Assembly (NCBI GenBank): GCA_036874045.1
Contig: JAZBRI010000011.1
Location: 15,704,001-15,768,000, forward strand
Direction of reading: 5' to 3'
Source of the DNA: Cymodocea nodosa
Taxonomy: Eukaryota > Streptophyta > Magnoliopsida > Alismatales > Cymodoceaceae
DNA length: 64,000 bases
Shown: piece by piece, positions 22,925 through 34,774 of the stretch
Layout: each line of letters begins with the position of its first letter
Position numbering within the stretch: position 1 is the stretch's first letter
Position numbers and translations under genes: made by a program
Notes under the pieces: generated by a model
What the model saw: the letters and a program-made list of their open reading frames with translations, nothing else
What the model was told of the DNA's origin: nothing
Database searches by the model: none

Positions 22925-25308
22925 TTATTGTTGGTGTTGTAAGACGACGATAATTTAGATCTTCGTGGATTACGTGGGAGGTCATGTAGTGTATGATGTT
23001 TGTGGTCATAGAACGTGTGGTAGCTATGGCTATGTAATGAACGGTGATAATTTTATGTGTTGTATGGTTAGTGGTGTTGTTTGTACTGTTATATATATTA
23101 AGTCATGAATGAAAAAAGTATTTTTTCTTTTTGGTCGTAGTGAAACTCTGTTCATCCACCGAGTTCTTTGCAAAACCAGATTCAAGGAGTTTACATTTAC
23201 CACCTATGACGATAATCACAATGTGCGTAATATACCCATGCATGATTGTAATGTTAATATTATCCAAGCTAATACTCTAAAATAACTTGTTCATGTACTT
23301 ACATTGCGCATTGCCCTGTACATAATGCAATTTTCAGATACAAGATTCTTCTGGAATTCTCTGATATGCATGTTAGATAATCCATTCATCAATAGATATT
23401 TCAAACTAATGGTTCTCTTCTTCTTTTTTGTTAAATGTTTTTAAGCATATTAAACTCTGATTTGAATATAAGCAAAGTAGAGGCTAGAAAGATGCATGCA
23501 ACTGGAAGAGATTGTGTTTGACATTGCAGAAGTCATTGAAGAGTGGGTTGATGATATCTTTTACATTGTTGCTTTAAAGAAAGGATTGGAGGTTATGATT
23601 GTTCTATTCTGAAAACCACGAAAGTCAAATGTAAACTGTAGAAGACTTAAGCAAGTGTTAGACAATCAACTTGATAATGTAGTGAAGTTACACATAAAAT
23701 GGACATGTAGTGGTGTGTGCTTGGGCCAAGATACAAGTCTACAAGGTTTAACACTCCCTTCCAAGCATACTTGTCAGCCAATGAACATATAGGATTCTCT
23801 AGGAGGTTTGTTTTGCAAGAGTGAAGAAGGTGGGTGGTTCATATCTTGAACTGAAAAAATTCACTGATCTAGAATTCTCCAACACAGACAACATCAAGTT
23901 GATATTTTAGACTGACGACACAGGAATTATGTTCAAGGAAGATAATCATCTCATGTAGGAGAGCAAGGCATAAGAGGGTTAGGGTTTACAGTGACAAAGA
24001 TTGGTAGCGACAACGTCTGGGATTGTGAAATTAGGCGACAGGCGACGAGCAAGTGACCTTCCTACAGCGATGGTTGGAACCAACGAGTGTGATGGCTACA
24101 AGAGGTTTGATAATTGCGAGGTCGGAAGGCCATCGGTAGAAAATCCATTTGTGTGAGTCATAAATCGAGAGAAGGAGATGAGGGTTTTATTGTCTTGTTT
24201 CGAAAGGAGATGAGAGACAGGAAACGAGGAAGGAAGGAACTGCTTAGATGTGGTGGAGATAACGAGAAATTATTTTTTAATATTATTTTCAGAACAAACA
24301 CGTGTTAGCACAAATTTTTACTAAAGTTCAAAATTCACAGGATAAATTTAATTCACTAGGTAAATGGATATTTTAAAAGAATTTCCAAATTCAACCTTTT
24401 TTTAAATTTGTTGTAGCATTTGATCATGGCATCCACAATGACTTATTATAGTTTTTAATCAATGGATGATTTATTCAGTCACGTACGCAATCTTCGTAGA
24501 GTTTTTTTTAGGTGTTTTTACTTATACGCCCTCGAGAAGAAAGGAGTTATTTATACCTTCTTCCTTTTTTTCCAAAGTAGCAAGCGAATTAATAAAGAAG
24601 ATCTCACCTGTTAAACAATGATATAAAAGTTTAACAAATAGTTTTCATTGAAAAAGTTGACAACAAAAGATAGCATAAACAATGGGGAAAAAAAAACTAA
24701 GAAAATATCAGATATAAGCAAATTATTCAATTCTCTCCGTCATCTTCAACCAAGTCCGCTCATTGATTTACATTGCCAGCAAGCGAATTTGGTTGAGGCA
24801 GAACAATGAAAAATGGTATCACGCAAACAATATAAGTGACATGCAATTAATTCAATGCTTTTTTCGTAGTAGATTTACGACGTTTTGCATCTAGTAATGC
24901 TACTAACCTCTTCCTTTACATGAGCTTGAGATTAATTATGTACACATATAAATACTACATGTACGTATAATTTATTACTTGCGGAACTTTCTAGTAATTA
25001 TAAACTAAAATTATCTAGTTTGTGAATTATTTGTCCTAATTTATAATTTTCTCGTAAAATACACACTACATTATTTTGGACACTTAATACCATTTTTGTT
25101 CATATGCAGCATCGCGTTTACCAACATATGAAATAATTCCTTTTTGTTAGAATAAATTTAAAATAGTCAGCCGTTTTCAGTTCCGTGTAGGTACGGTTTT
25201 TTTTTCTTTTTCCAAGTCATGTACGGTACCTGTGGACTAGTGGACTTTCGATCAATATGTGATTCTCGTGCATCCTTCCTCTCCTCCGTCTTCCACCGGC
25301 AATCTAGA

Positions 25309-25382
25309 ACACCACCACCACCGCCGCCACCACCAACCACCACCGCCGCCACCACCAACCACCATCACCTCCACCACCACCA
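25309..25382 (+). repeat. CCA/CCG trinucleotide microsatellite upstream of NIPA
   Basis: Imperfect (CCA)n/(CCG)n repeats span about 75 bases in the probable promoter or 5' leader of the NIPA gene, ending about 130 bases before its ATG. Confidence 0.9.
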
Positions 25383-25451
25383 AGCAGACAACCCGATTCT
25401 CTTGTTCTCCTCTCCCCTTCGCCGGATCCAGGGAAGAGAAGCACAAACAGC

Positions 25452-25681
25452 ATGAATCAGCCGAGATGCGCGGGGTGCTCGTGATTGGGGGTGTAGGTCG
25501 GTGGGTGTCTGGGATATGGCCTCCGGAGTGCTGCCGCCTGCGTACGAAGGAAGAATGGAAGGGGACGGAGGAAGGGCGGTGTACACGGGGATTTCGTCCG
25601 ATAACTTCAAAGGTCTCCTCTTGGCGCTGTCGTCCAGTGCGTTCATCGGTGCCAGTTTCATTATCAAGAAGAAGGGATTGA
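25452..25681 (+). promoter_or_regulatory. Upstream ORFs before and across the NIPA start codon
   Basis: An ATG at 25452 opens a ten-codon frame (MNQPRCAGCS) that stops at 25482-25484. A second ATG at 25466 opens a 72-codon frame in another phase. It runs over the NIPA start at 25516 and stops at 25681. If transcription begins upstream of 25452, both would reduce translation of the main frame. Confidence 0.5.
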
Positions 25682-28600
25682 AGAAGGCCGGCGCATCTGG
25701 TGTCAGGGCAGGTAAAGTTGTTTTGTGTAGTTTGGTGGTGAGAGTTCTGGATTTGCTTCTGGCTGGAGATGTGGTAGGTCACTTCAGATTCGCATGTTTG
25801 CGCTTAGTTTTTCTTAATGATAAGGTAGTGCTCTTTTTCATGTTGAGTTGAAGTGTCTTTGACTTTGAATAGTGTTTTCGCTTCTGTATTGAGGCTTTCG
25901 TCGAAATCTCTTTCCCGAAACTTGGGAAGGGTAAAGTGTAGTATGCCAGATCCTAGCATCCTTTGCCGTATCAAACGGGTTGGAACAACGGGCGTTTGTG
26001 GTTGTGGGATACTCCTAGTCAAATTTGGCACTAGTGACTCGGGAATTATCGCATCATCTGTTGCTTTTACTAAGTTTAGGTTCTATGCTTTGTTTTTAGA
26101 GTTGGACTGGAGATCTTTGCAGAGTATAGAAGAACAGATTTGTAGAAGTAGCTGGCACAATCTACCTCGTTCTGATAAATAGTCAACTTCGTCATTCTCA
26201 TGTGGAATAATATATTTATATGTGCACCCTCTGTTCTTCTTTTAAAAATCTTTGGAAATTGATTGCCAATATCATGTCATACATTTTTTGTGGTCCATGA
26301 AATCTTTTAAACTGGTTTGAATATCATATATTCTATTCTGACAGCACTTGTGGTTTACAAGAAAACCCACGTATTTACTTCATGCTCGTCATCATATTCC
26401 AGGATGCTGGTACTAGCAGAGTGCAATTAGTTCGTATCCTTTAGTCTATTTTGGTGGCAGAGCAGCCACAGCTATATGATGATATAAGAATGCAACCTGA
26501 GAGTGACCTTACGAGATTTTGTGTGTACATATATACACATCATTCTTTGTGCTGCTTGATATTTATTACTATCTAATAGGACATTTACTAATATCAGGAT
26601 GCATTGAATTGTAAAAATGATGATTTTTCTGATAACAGGAGTTGGTGGCTTTTCTTACTTGTATGAACCACTATGGTGGGCAGGCATGATAGCAAGTAAG
26701 ATTCCTTGATCCACCTTTCTTACTGCAAGTTACAAATCAAATATCGTGTTCATCATTTGTAAAGAGTGTTGGTTGTGTAAAATTGAAATGCTCAGCATTT
26801 ACTCGTTCCTATGAATAGGATAGTATGGATCATTCTTCCACTGTTGCCTTTCACAATGTCTGAAAATAGAAAATTGGTTTTGGGAGTCCATGTAACTCAT
26901 ATATGATGTAGAACTATTCTTGTGCTACTTTATGATGTTTGGCACATTTTCTGTTGCATGACCAGAATTATTGGCTGTCAAAACTGTAGTAATATCCTAT
27001 TCCATTATTGACTGGAATTACCAAACTTTCATCAAATTCTACGAAAGCCATGGTTAATACCTAATGATTGGAAAATCTCTTACTGCTGATTTATAGATAA
27101 TAGTTCAATATTCATCTACTGGTGCAACAGTGATCATTGGGGAAGTTGCTAACTTTGCTGCATATGCATTTGCTCCTGCAATTCTTGTTACACCTCTTGG
27201 TGCTCTCAGCATAATCGTCAGGTATGAATGAAAGCAATACATTTTTCTCAATCTTTTGTTTCTAGTGTCTCATCATTTATGAATTTTCTATCTAGCAGTG
27301 CTGTTCTTGCTCATATCATCCTCGAGGAGAAACTACATATTTTTGGTATTCTAGGTTGTGTTCTATGTGTTGTGGGTTCAACTACAATTGTTCTTCATGC
27401 TCCTCAAGAACGTGAAATCCATTCTGTAAAGGAAGTGTGGGATCTTGCTACTGAACCAGGTAAATAAAAAATGATCTTAGGCACAAACTTCTAAAAATCA
27501 TTAGCTATTTTACCAGATTTCAACTTCAAAATTAATGAAATGTTTTTGTTCTTTTGCAGCATTTATCCTCTATGCTGCTACAGTTATGGTGGCAGTTTTT
27601 ACACTTATATTCCACTATGTTCCACAGTATGGACAAACACATATTATGGTGTATATTGGAATTTGCTCCCTTGTAGGTTCTTTATTGGTATGTTCTTGCA
27701 CCCCATTTTTCATGGCCACTTTCTGTTTAAATTTCCTTTCCCATGTGTTTCATACTTTGATGATACAAACATGCATACTGCTAGAAAAAGATGATGCAAA
27801 CGTGCATATCCTTGCAGGTCATGAGTGTCAAGGCACTAGGAATTGCTCTGAAGCTGACATTTTCTGGGGTAAACCAAGTGGTGTATCCTCAAACTTGGGC
27901 CTTTGCCATTATAGCGGGCGTATGTATAGTTACACAAATAAACTATTTGAACAAGGTTAGAGGAAATTGTGTAATTGATTGATTTCTTTCACATCTGCTC
28001 TCAGAACAGTCACATTGTTTGCTGTTTTCTATAATAAATTATTTGCTAAATTATATGCCCAACGGGTTTCTGTTTATGTACTACTAGACTTAGGTTTTAT
28101 TCAGACAAGTTTTTTTCCCCGAGTATATCATTATTAAATTCTATGGTATCGGATCTTTGGATGGAAGGGAACTTAAAAAGAAGTGTATTGTAATGTCATT
28201 TGACAAAATCAGCAATTGGTCTCCATCTGAAATTGGATGGCGTGCGCTAAGCAGTAATCACTCACAAATAATCCAATATGTTACACTTAATGCATCGTTA
28301 ATTTTTTGTACAGTTGATACAAGAATCCCAATCCTTTAATTTTTACGCATTTTTAATTAGTTAGATTATTTTGAAAATTCACCTTCCTGTTTTCCACAGA
28401 TTACAACTAAAAAATAGATTTAAACGTTGTGTATGTACCTTTTGCATTTTTTCCCTAAAATAGGATTATTTATTGGATAGTTGACAGTAGTTTTTGCTCT
28501 TATGTTAGAAAAGTTTTACATCAGAAAAATAGGGACGAACCCTGTGACTAATATAATGTTGAATATTCTACTTAATTCTAGTTGATTTTGAATTAGATTT

Positions 28601-29551
28601 TAACATGGTATCATAATAAGTTCCATGCACATCTCCTTGTTGGTATTTGTGAGTACACAAATAAGTCACAAGTGAGAGAAAATGTTAGAAAAGTCTCACA
28701 TCGAGAAAATAGGAATGAGACGTATGACTAATATAGTATTGAACCCTCCACTCAATGCGAATTGATTTTGAGTTGTATTTTAACAACTTATACGTTTTTT
28801 TAAGTTTGATTTGGTTTGTATTTGTATAATACTGGCTGTTTTTTCCTTTTATTTTTTGATGCATGCATTTCAAGATTAAATCTGTTTTCTTACTCTGAAT
28901 TTTCTGTTGTATTCAGATAGTGATTTTTATGTTTCACCAATTTGTTTATGTATTTATTACTTTCTTGTTGCAGGCACTGGATACTTTCAATACCGCGGTT
29001 GTGTCACCTATTTATTATGTGATGTTTACATCATTAACTATTTTGGCGAGTGTGATCATGTTTAAGGTAATTTATCTTGACAAAACAACACACTCTTTTT
29101 TGTGTATGGGTGCACTAGTTGAAAATTTTCAAACTATGGAATAGAAAGAATTCTAAATAAGAAATTAACAAGCCAACGCCACTGCTAGAGGCTTTATTTT
29201 ATCATACCTTTATTGTTTGATTCAGGATTGGGATGGACAGAATCCAACTCAGATCATAACAGAGATGTGTGGTTTCGTGACAATCCTTTCTGGCACATTT
29301 CTTCTCCACAAGACTAAGGATATGGGTCGTGTGGCTGATGGTATTTTTGTTGTTTTTTCCTTTTCAAATTAACATATCTGCTTTAGACATGTTGAAAATG
29401 TAGTCTTTGGTCATCTGCCTTTTTCTTCAATCAGATACACAAGTGTGTTGCTTGTTGTACAGGACCTGTCCGTCTTCCCAAGTATGCCGAGGAGGATGGT
29501 CTTGAATCTCAAGGAATTCCTTCAAGATGTCAAGAGTCGGTATCTTCATGA
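25516..29551 (+). CDS. Probable magnesium transporter, NIPA family, complete, 9 exons
   Basis: Exons are 25516-25711, 26639-26695, 27131-27221, 27299-27459, 27560-27687, 27818-27955, 28974-29066, 29226-29340 and 29463-29551. They give 355 residues with all phases consistent. Conserved NIPA blocks appear in order: [85 protein letters not shown] and [20 protein letters not shown]. About nine membrane segments are expected, which suits plant NIPA proteins that transport Mg2+ across endosomal or plasma membranes. The ATG at 25516 was chosen because it is in frame with the conserved core. Another in-frame ATG at 25555 would remove 13 residues. The N-terminal 35 residues are longer than in most relatives, and the 927-bp intron 1 and 1-kb intron 6 hold nothing I recognise. 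Confidence 0.93.
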
Positions 29552-30089
29552 CGGACTTTTAGATTAAGCCTTCTTTTTCACTTACTGCCACTTCTACATG
29601 CATGGAGAATACCATGTGATCACTTTCACTATAGTTATAAGCCATTTTGTTTCTTTTTAATTAAAGAATACATGTCATCAGTTCAGAGAAGGATCACAAC
29701 TTCTCTGTATAGGATTGAAGTTTGAATACATACTGACGGAACTTCTGCTATAAAAATATCACATTTATTTTTGGATATTTGGCACCCATTGAATGTTTAT
29801 TTCACCAATACTTATATTGTATGAAATTTATTTTTTTCAACCAATGGTGGCATGTTTGTTGGGATGTATTGAATGTTTATCAGTTAGAAATTTATTTTTT
29901 TTCACCGTTATTTATTTCTTCACTTTATTGTTATCATTTACCGATTTTAGAAACATGGATTTCAATAAGTCATACATGTAACCATTGTCTGGAGTTGGGG
30001 GTCAATCTCTTCCCCAAAATTTAACAGAAGCAATGACAACAACTGCTCCTAATAATGCTAGTGAGAAATTTATAATCACAACATAAAGA

Positions 30090-31110
30090 GCAAGATGATG
30101 AACTCATATCTATATTTTTGAATATATGTATTCAACTATCTGATATACAGCATAAGCTTCACTTTATACGACCTATCACTTCTTTGAAACGCCATATGCA
30201 TGTTCAATCACAATGTACAATGATAGGTGTAAGTAGTTGAGATTTTCTTCAAATTGTGATGATTGAAATTTTGCAATATGATATGTTTTAGTTCCAAAGC
30301 CCACAAGATAATACTTTTTGGAAAGCAAATATAAAATTTACAATTAGTATACATTATATTAGTCTATGTGCACTGTACTTAATAATGTTAAGAATGTTAT
30401 GTTGACCTTCAGGTGGGAGAGGAAATTTATGACGAAAATTTGCATTACATATTTCAAGACTCTACAATCATGAACCATACACTTCCATCTAATTAACGAA
30501 AAAATAAATCTCATACGAAAATCACAAACACCAAGAACATTTTGTGTCATTTGCTTTGTGTCTCTACCAAACTTACATACAATCTTTGAAGCTTCCTCCG
30601 CTTAAGTAATGAACACGAGTTCCATTTGGTGCTCTAATTGTATCTTTAAAGAAAGTCATGTATTTCATGTTTTCCTTAAGAGACCAAGGAATGTCGCTTA
30701 ACGACTTTTTTAGGCAAATTACATCTAGTGGCCAAGTACATAATAATGACATTAAGTACACGGTAAATGCATTTATTGATTGTTTACCATAAAAATTAAA
30801 ATTTTTGGTAAGTTTTTAGCTTATTCTTCAACACTAATCTACCGACAATCGCGTAAAAGATTGTCCTTTCGAAATTTCATAAAATCGCAAAAATGTTATA
30901 GATATCATTTTTCAAATATCAAAACATACTCTTTAATGACTATTTATCAAGTTTGTAACACCTTTACTCTCAATGTACCCAACGTTATAGACAAGTTGTC
31001 TAATAAGAAATGTTATCTTCGTCAAGCATTCCATCACGTTGTGCTAAAAAAATGGTACCTCCATCTTTTCTTCATGTGTGAAGCCAAAAATGTCCTATAA
31101 CCTTCAAGGA
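30090..31110 (-). mobile_element. Second PIF/Harbinger transposase relic
   Basis: Minus-strand frames at 30761-30573 and 30550-30359 read KYMTFFKDTIRAPNGTRV and then TQNVLGVCDFRMRFIF followed by HDCRVL. These correspond to the F-KD-IGA-DGTH, TQNVL-VCDFDM and AHDSRVL blocks of Harbinger DDE transposases. The catalytic Asp of the first block (DGTH) is replaced by Asn (NGTR), and stops and shifts separate the blocks. The element is dead. I could not place its terminal repeats, so the edges are approximate. Confidence 0.65.
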
Positions 31111-33017
31111 ATTCCTCCATTCTAAAACTCACAATAAAAATAAATGCAATGCAATGTATAAAACTGCAACATAATAAATTATTCAAGCTGATATTGCAAA
31201 ACAAACATATTTTCAACTAAAAGTAGAATCATAATTTGCACTATATTTTCTTCCTTTGCAATCATTGTAAACTGCAATACATGTTTAACTAACCATAATC
31301 TGATATATATGGACTCTAATCATACAGATTTGCAATGCTATATTTTTAAATGCAACCATTTTTAATGTAGATCTTGACAGATTCATCACAGCACACGTAT
31401 GATTTTCCCATATATGTAGATCTGAGTCAGATCTACAAAAGATACATTTCACACAGATCTGACGTAGATATGTAAACATTTACCAATACATGCATGTAGA
31501 TCTGCAAAAATTTAGATCTACGATTCATTTTATATATTCTAATGTAATGCAGAAAGAGGATCGATGTCGCTTCCAAGACAAAAGAAGGCATTTGAGCTTC
31601 TTTCCATTGAAATAATTTTCGTTCTGAAAGAATACGAGGGAGGCGATTCATGCTAGAAGAATGTTACTAGTTCTTCTAGTCGATTCCTATTTGGTCTTGG
31701 GCAGAGGGTGCTGCTTGTCGTGTGCATGGATGCAGGCTATTATTACTCTTCGGAAGGGGTTGCTTGTTGTTGTCGTCCATGGCTGCGGGCTGCTCTACTC
31801 ATCCATCGGATGTTTGAGGATTCGGGCGCTGGTGTTGTTCCATGCATGGTGAGTGGCGATATTCAAATGAAGAAGTGTTCAATGTGAAGGGGTAAAAAGC
31901 ATGGGGGTATTTCCAACTTTTCACGTTAGAATACCTACAGGCAGGCACAGACTGAAAGATATCCCTCAAAAGATCTCGAGTTTAACGTTGTGTATAGCAA
32001 ACGGGAGAGGTAATTTCTCCTGTTACCATGCGACAGTGATCGATATGTCGGCACTTTCTACTTCGCAAACACTGCGCGGAACACAGCCAAAAAAATACAA
32101 ACAAACAAAAGCTTTGTAGAGAAGCCAAGTTGCCCTGAAATATAAGTTGCAGCAGTGGCAAAGGTAGTGGTGAGAGGAACTGGAGTGTAGATCCTCTTGG
32201 AGAGCTATTTGACAAATACTTTCAGTCTAATCTGTCATACGATTATTCATCTCGATCAGTAGCATGACCGTCGTGTGTTCGTTGTTGCGATTCATGGATA
32301 CTGCTATCGATAGCAGATCACACAACTTCGTGTTTAACTTGTTCTCTCTTCGTTATCATCTTTGGGGACTTCTGCAACAGATGGGGGACCATTCGATTGG
32401 ATTTCAGAATGGCATGTGATATTCCAATCGCATCTCTCGCAGTGGGCACCTTTCTCTCTGCGTGGGGATCATAACATGAGAATCAATTTCGATACATAGA
32501 GATCCACGTATCCTACGTTTCTTTCCTCGATATTCTTTCTTCTTTCTTTCTTTCTTTCTTCGGCCGGTGATAATGATTTTTAACATATTCGAAACTGCGA
32601 GTATCATCGTTACCTTTGGAGGATAGAAGGAGAAGCGATCGACGCATGCGCATACACAGTAACTACTGGGTACACAGCCCTACCCACTACGCGACAGTGA
32701 TCTGGCCTTTTTATCTCCAAGCTCGTGAAGATGAGAGGCCACCATCACACGAGATCCATGCCTAGAAATCTTGGTGTTCATTCGTGGGTCCTCGCAGGAA
32801 ACAAAGATTGAAAGGAATCTTCGGCATTCCTGTGAGCAACTGCTGGGCAGCCATGCAGTCATGCCTGATATTTCGACAGGCCGGCACACCGCCATTAATA
32901 GCTGTCCCTTTTTGTCCACCAGTTGCCAAGGAGAAATTGATTCCCAAACGTCCACATTAGCCGGCGTTCGTGCGTAGCTCTTTCCTTTGTGTGGAGATGG
33001 TAAGAGAGAAGTATCAG

Positions 33018-33088
33018 TAGAAGAAGAAGAAGAGGAGGAGGAGGAGGAGGAGGAGGAGGAGGAGGAGGAGGAGAAGGAAGAGGAGGAG
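33018..33088 (+). repeat. GAA/GAG trinucleotide microsatellite
   Basis: About 70 bases of AAG and GAG triplets. On the minus strand they would read as a long serine run, which accounts for the open frame across this site. Confidence 0.95.
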
Positions 33089-34774
33089 TATCTTCGTGGT
33101 AAGATCAAGGACAGATTAAAGAAGAGAGTACTCCCATGCATGTCAAAAAAGTCAGACCCAGCCGACAGGCCACCACCATCGCCACATTTCTCCTTCCCAT
33201 CATCATCCACCGGGTAAACGAGTGGTACGAGGGAAGACGTGTTCTAATCGAACTCGTTTCTGTTCACACAAGTCAGCAATGATCGAAGGCGAAGCCAACC
33301 AACCATAGAAAAGTAAGGGGAACGATTTAAACCGACCAAAAGTATTTACTTTTTAATTAATCCAAAAACCGAACGTATCATAATTTTAATCCTACTTTTT
33401 AATATATTTCGATGGTAATAATGTTTTTCATTAAAACATCTTCTTTCTTTTCTTTTTTTTTGGCTATATATTAAATTTAATTTCAATATATTATTTACAC
33501 GATTTCTGAGAGAAATATAAGTATGATTAATTATATAATTTATTACGTCAGCAAGCAAGAACGAAAGTAAATTATGTAATTTATGATGTTCATGAGTAGG
33601 AGTAAATAATTTACAATGTTAATAAGTAAATATAAATTATGTGATTCACAATGTTTACAAACATAAAAGCAGAAGAGATTATAGAAGTAAGTTCTATAAT
33701 TTATATGATAACTGCGAGCAGATTGTTTATGAGATCGGTGACAAGGATCAATGCTTGTGAGTAGGAGTAAGTAAACTTTTACGTTAATTAACGATGAGAA
33801 CCGTGATTACTTAACGGTCTCTTTTATTAAATTCAAGTTTAAGATTTCATCGTTAACTATGTAAATATTTTCCTATGGAAGCAGCCCGTGTTGTCATACC
33901 CTGTTTTTGTTTGTCAATCAATACGAGACTAAATATTATGATCGACACGGTTATCAATTAATCTAAATCTCAAAATGTGATGTTACTAAAAATAACCTTG
34001 TGGTTATTTTATAACTAAAAAAATTAAATAAATAGTTAACATTTTCAACTAACAATTTAAAAAAAAGAAAAAAAAAAAAGGTTCTAAGCGAATCTCACCG
34101 TCCACGATAAAGCAGACGATTAATTATTGGCATTCCAATAATAAGTATTAATCAAAACAAATTCCAATGTACTGCAGCAGTCACATCTATATTCAAAGTT
34201 TTGAAACCATCTTCAATAATTAAATTAGACTGAAATTTAAATTTTGAAAGAAAAGAAAGTTCGAAGTTATCTCACGCATGATTGCCAGAGGAAGAAAATG
34301 ATTTGTGTACGTCAATCATTGTGATAAATCGTTCTCTGTACCAGTAGATGATTTGATATAAAGAAGATCATATCATATCAAATCATATCATATCATATGA
34401 TTTCCAAAATGATATAAAGTTAGTCCTGGAAGAACTGGGACGGGAATTTCCTTTAAATTACCCTTATCTCATATCAAGGATTGAAAATTGAGTAATTTTT
34501 TTAAAAGATATACATATATATATATTGCTAATGGTTTTCTTGTTGTGTGAATTCAAATTATTTCAAATTAAAAAAAAAAGTTGGTAATTAGAATAATGTT
34601 CGTGGATGGTGTTGGAGGAGCTTGATTCCGATGAACACACCGTCTTATAGACAGACTTTGATGGTTATTGATACATGATTTTTTTTGCTTGCAAAAGATT
34701 AAGGTTTAATAAACAGAACACCAAAAGGACATTCTTCATGTCACCCATATGTACTGCTGTACCATGATTATCGA

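Larger units (their letters stand above)
17848..25304. other. AT-rich, transposon-laden intergenic region
   Basis: About 7.5 kb with no intact gene. Positions 19049-22924 are DNA-transposon sequence (separate entries). Positions 22930-25200 hold scattered, stop-ridden coding-like scraps, for example around 23450-23990 and 24000-24300, that I cannot assign. Positions 18000-19040 show nothing I can name. Confidence 0.55.
29552..34774. other. Intergenic region between NIPA and the amino-acid permease gene
   Basis: The two flanking genes converge here. A Harbinger transposase relic lies at about 30090-31110. Positions 31550-32200 hold short uninformative frames. Microsatellites lie at 32533-32560 (CTTT), 33018-33088 (GAG) and about 34366-34400 (ATCAT-type). 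Positions 33300-34660 are AT-rich without coding signal. Confidence 0.55.

Noticed and set aside
25252..25782. 176-codon antisense frame over the NIPA first exon
   Set aside because: Gly/Val/Trp runs come from the CCA/CCG microsatellite read backwards; the sense strand carries the conserved NIPA core.
32680..33210. 176-codon minus-strand frame with a long serine run
   Set aside because: The serine run is only the GAG microsatellite read backwards. The rest has no domain and the wrong composition for a plant gene.
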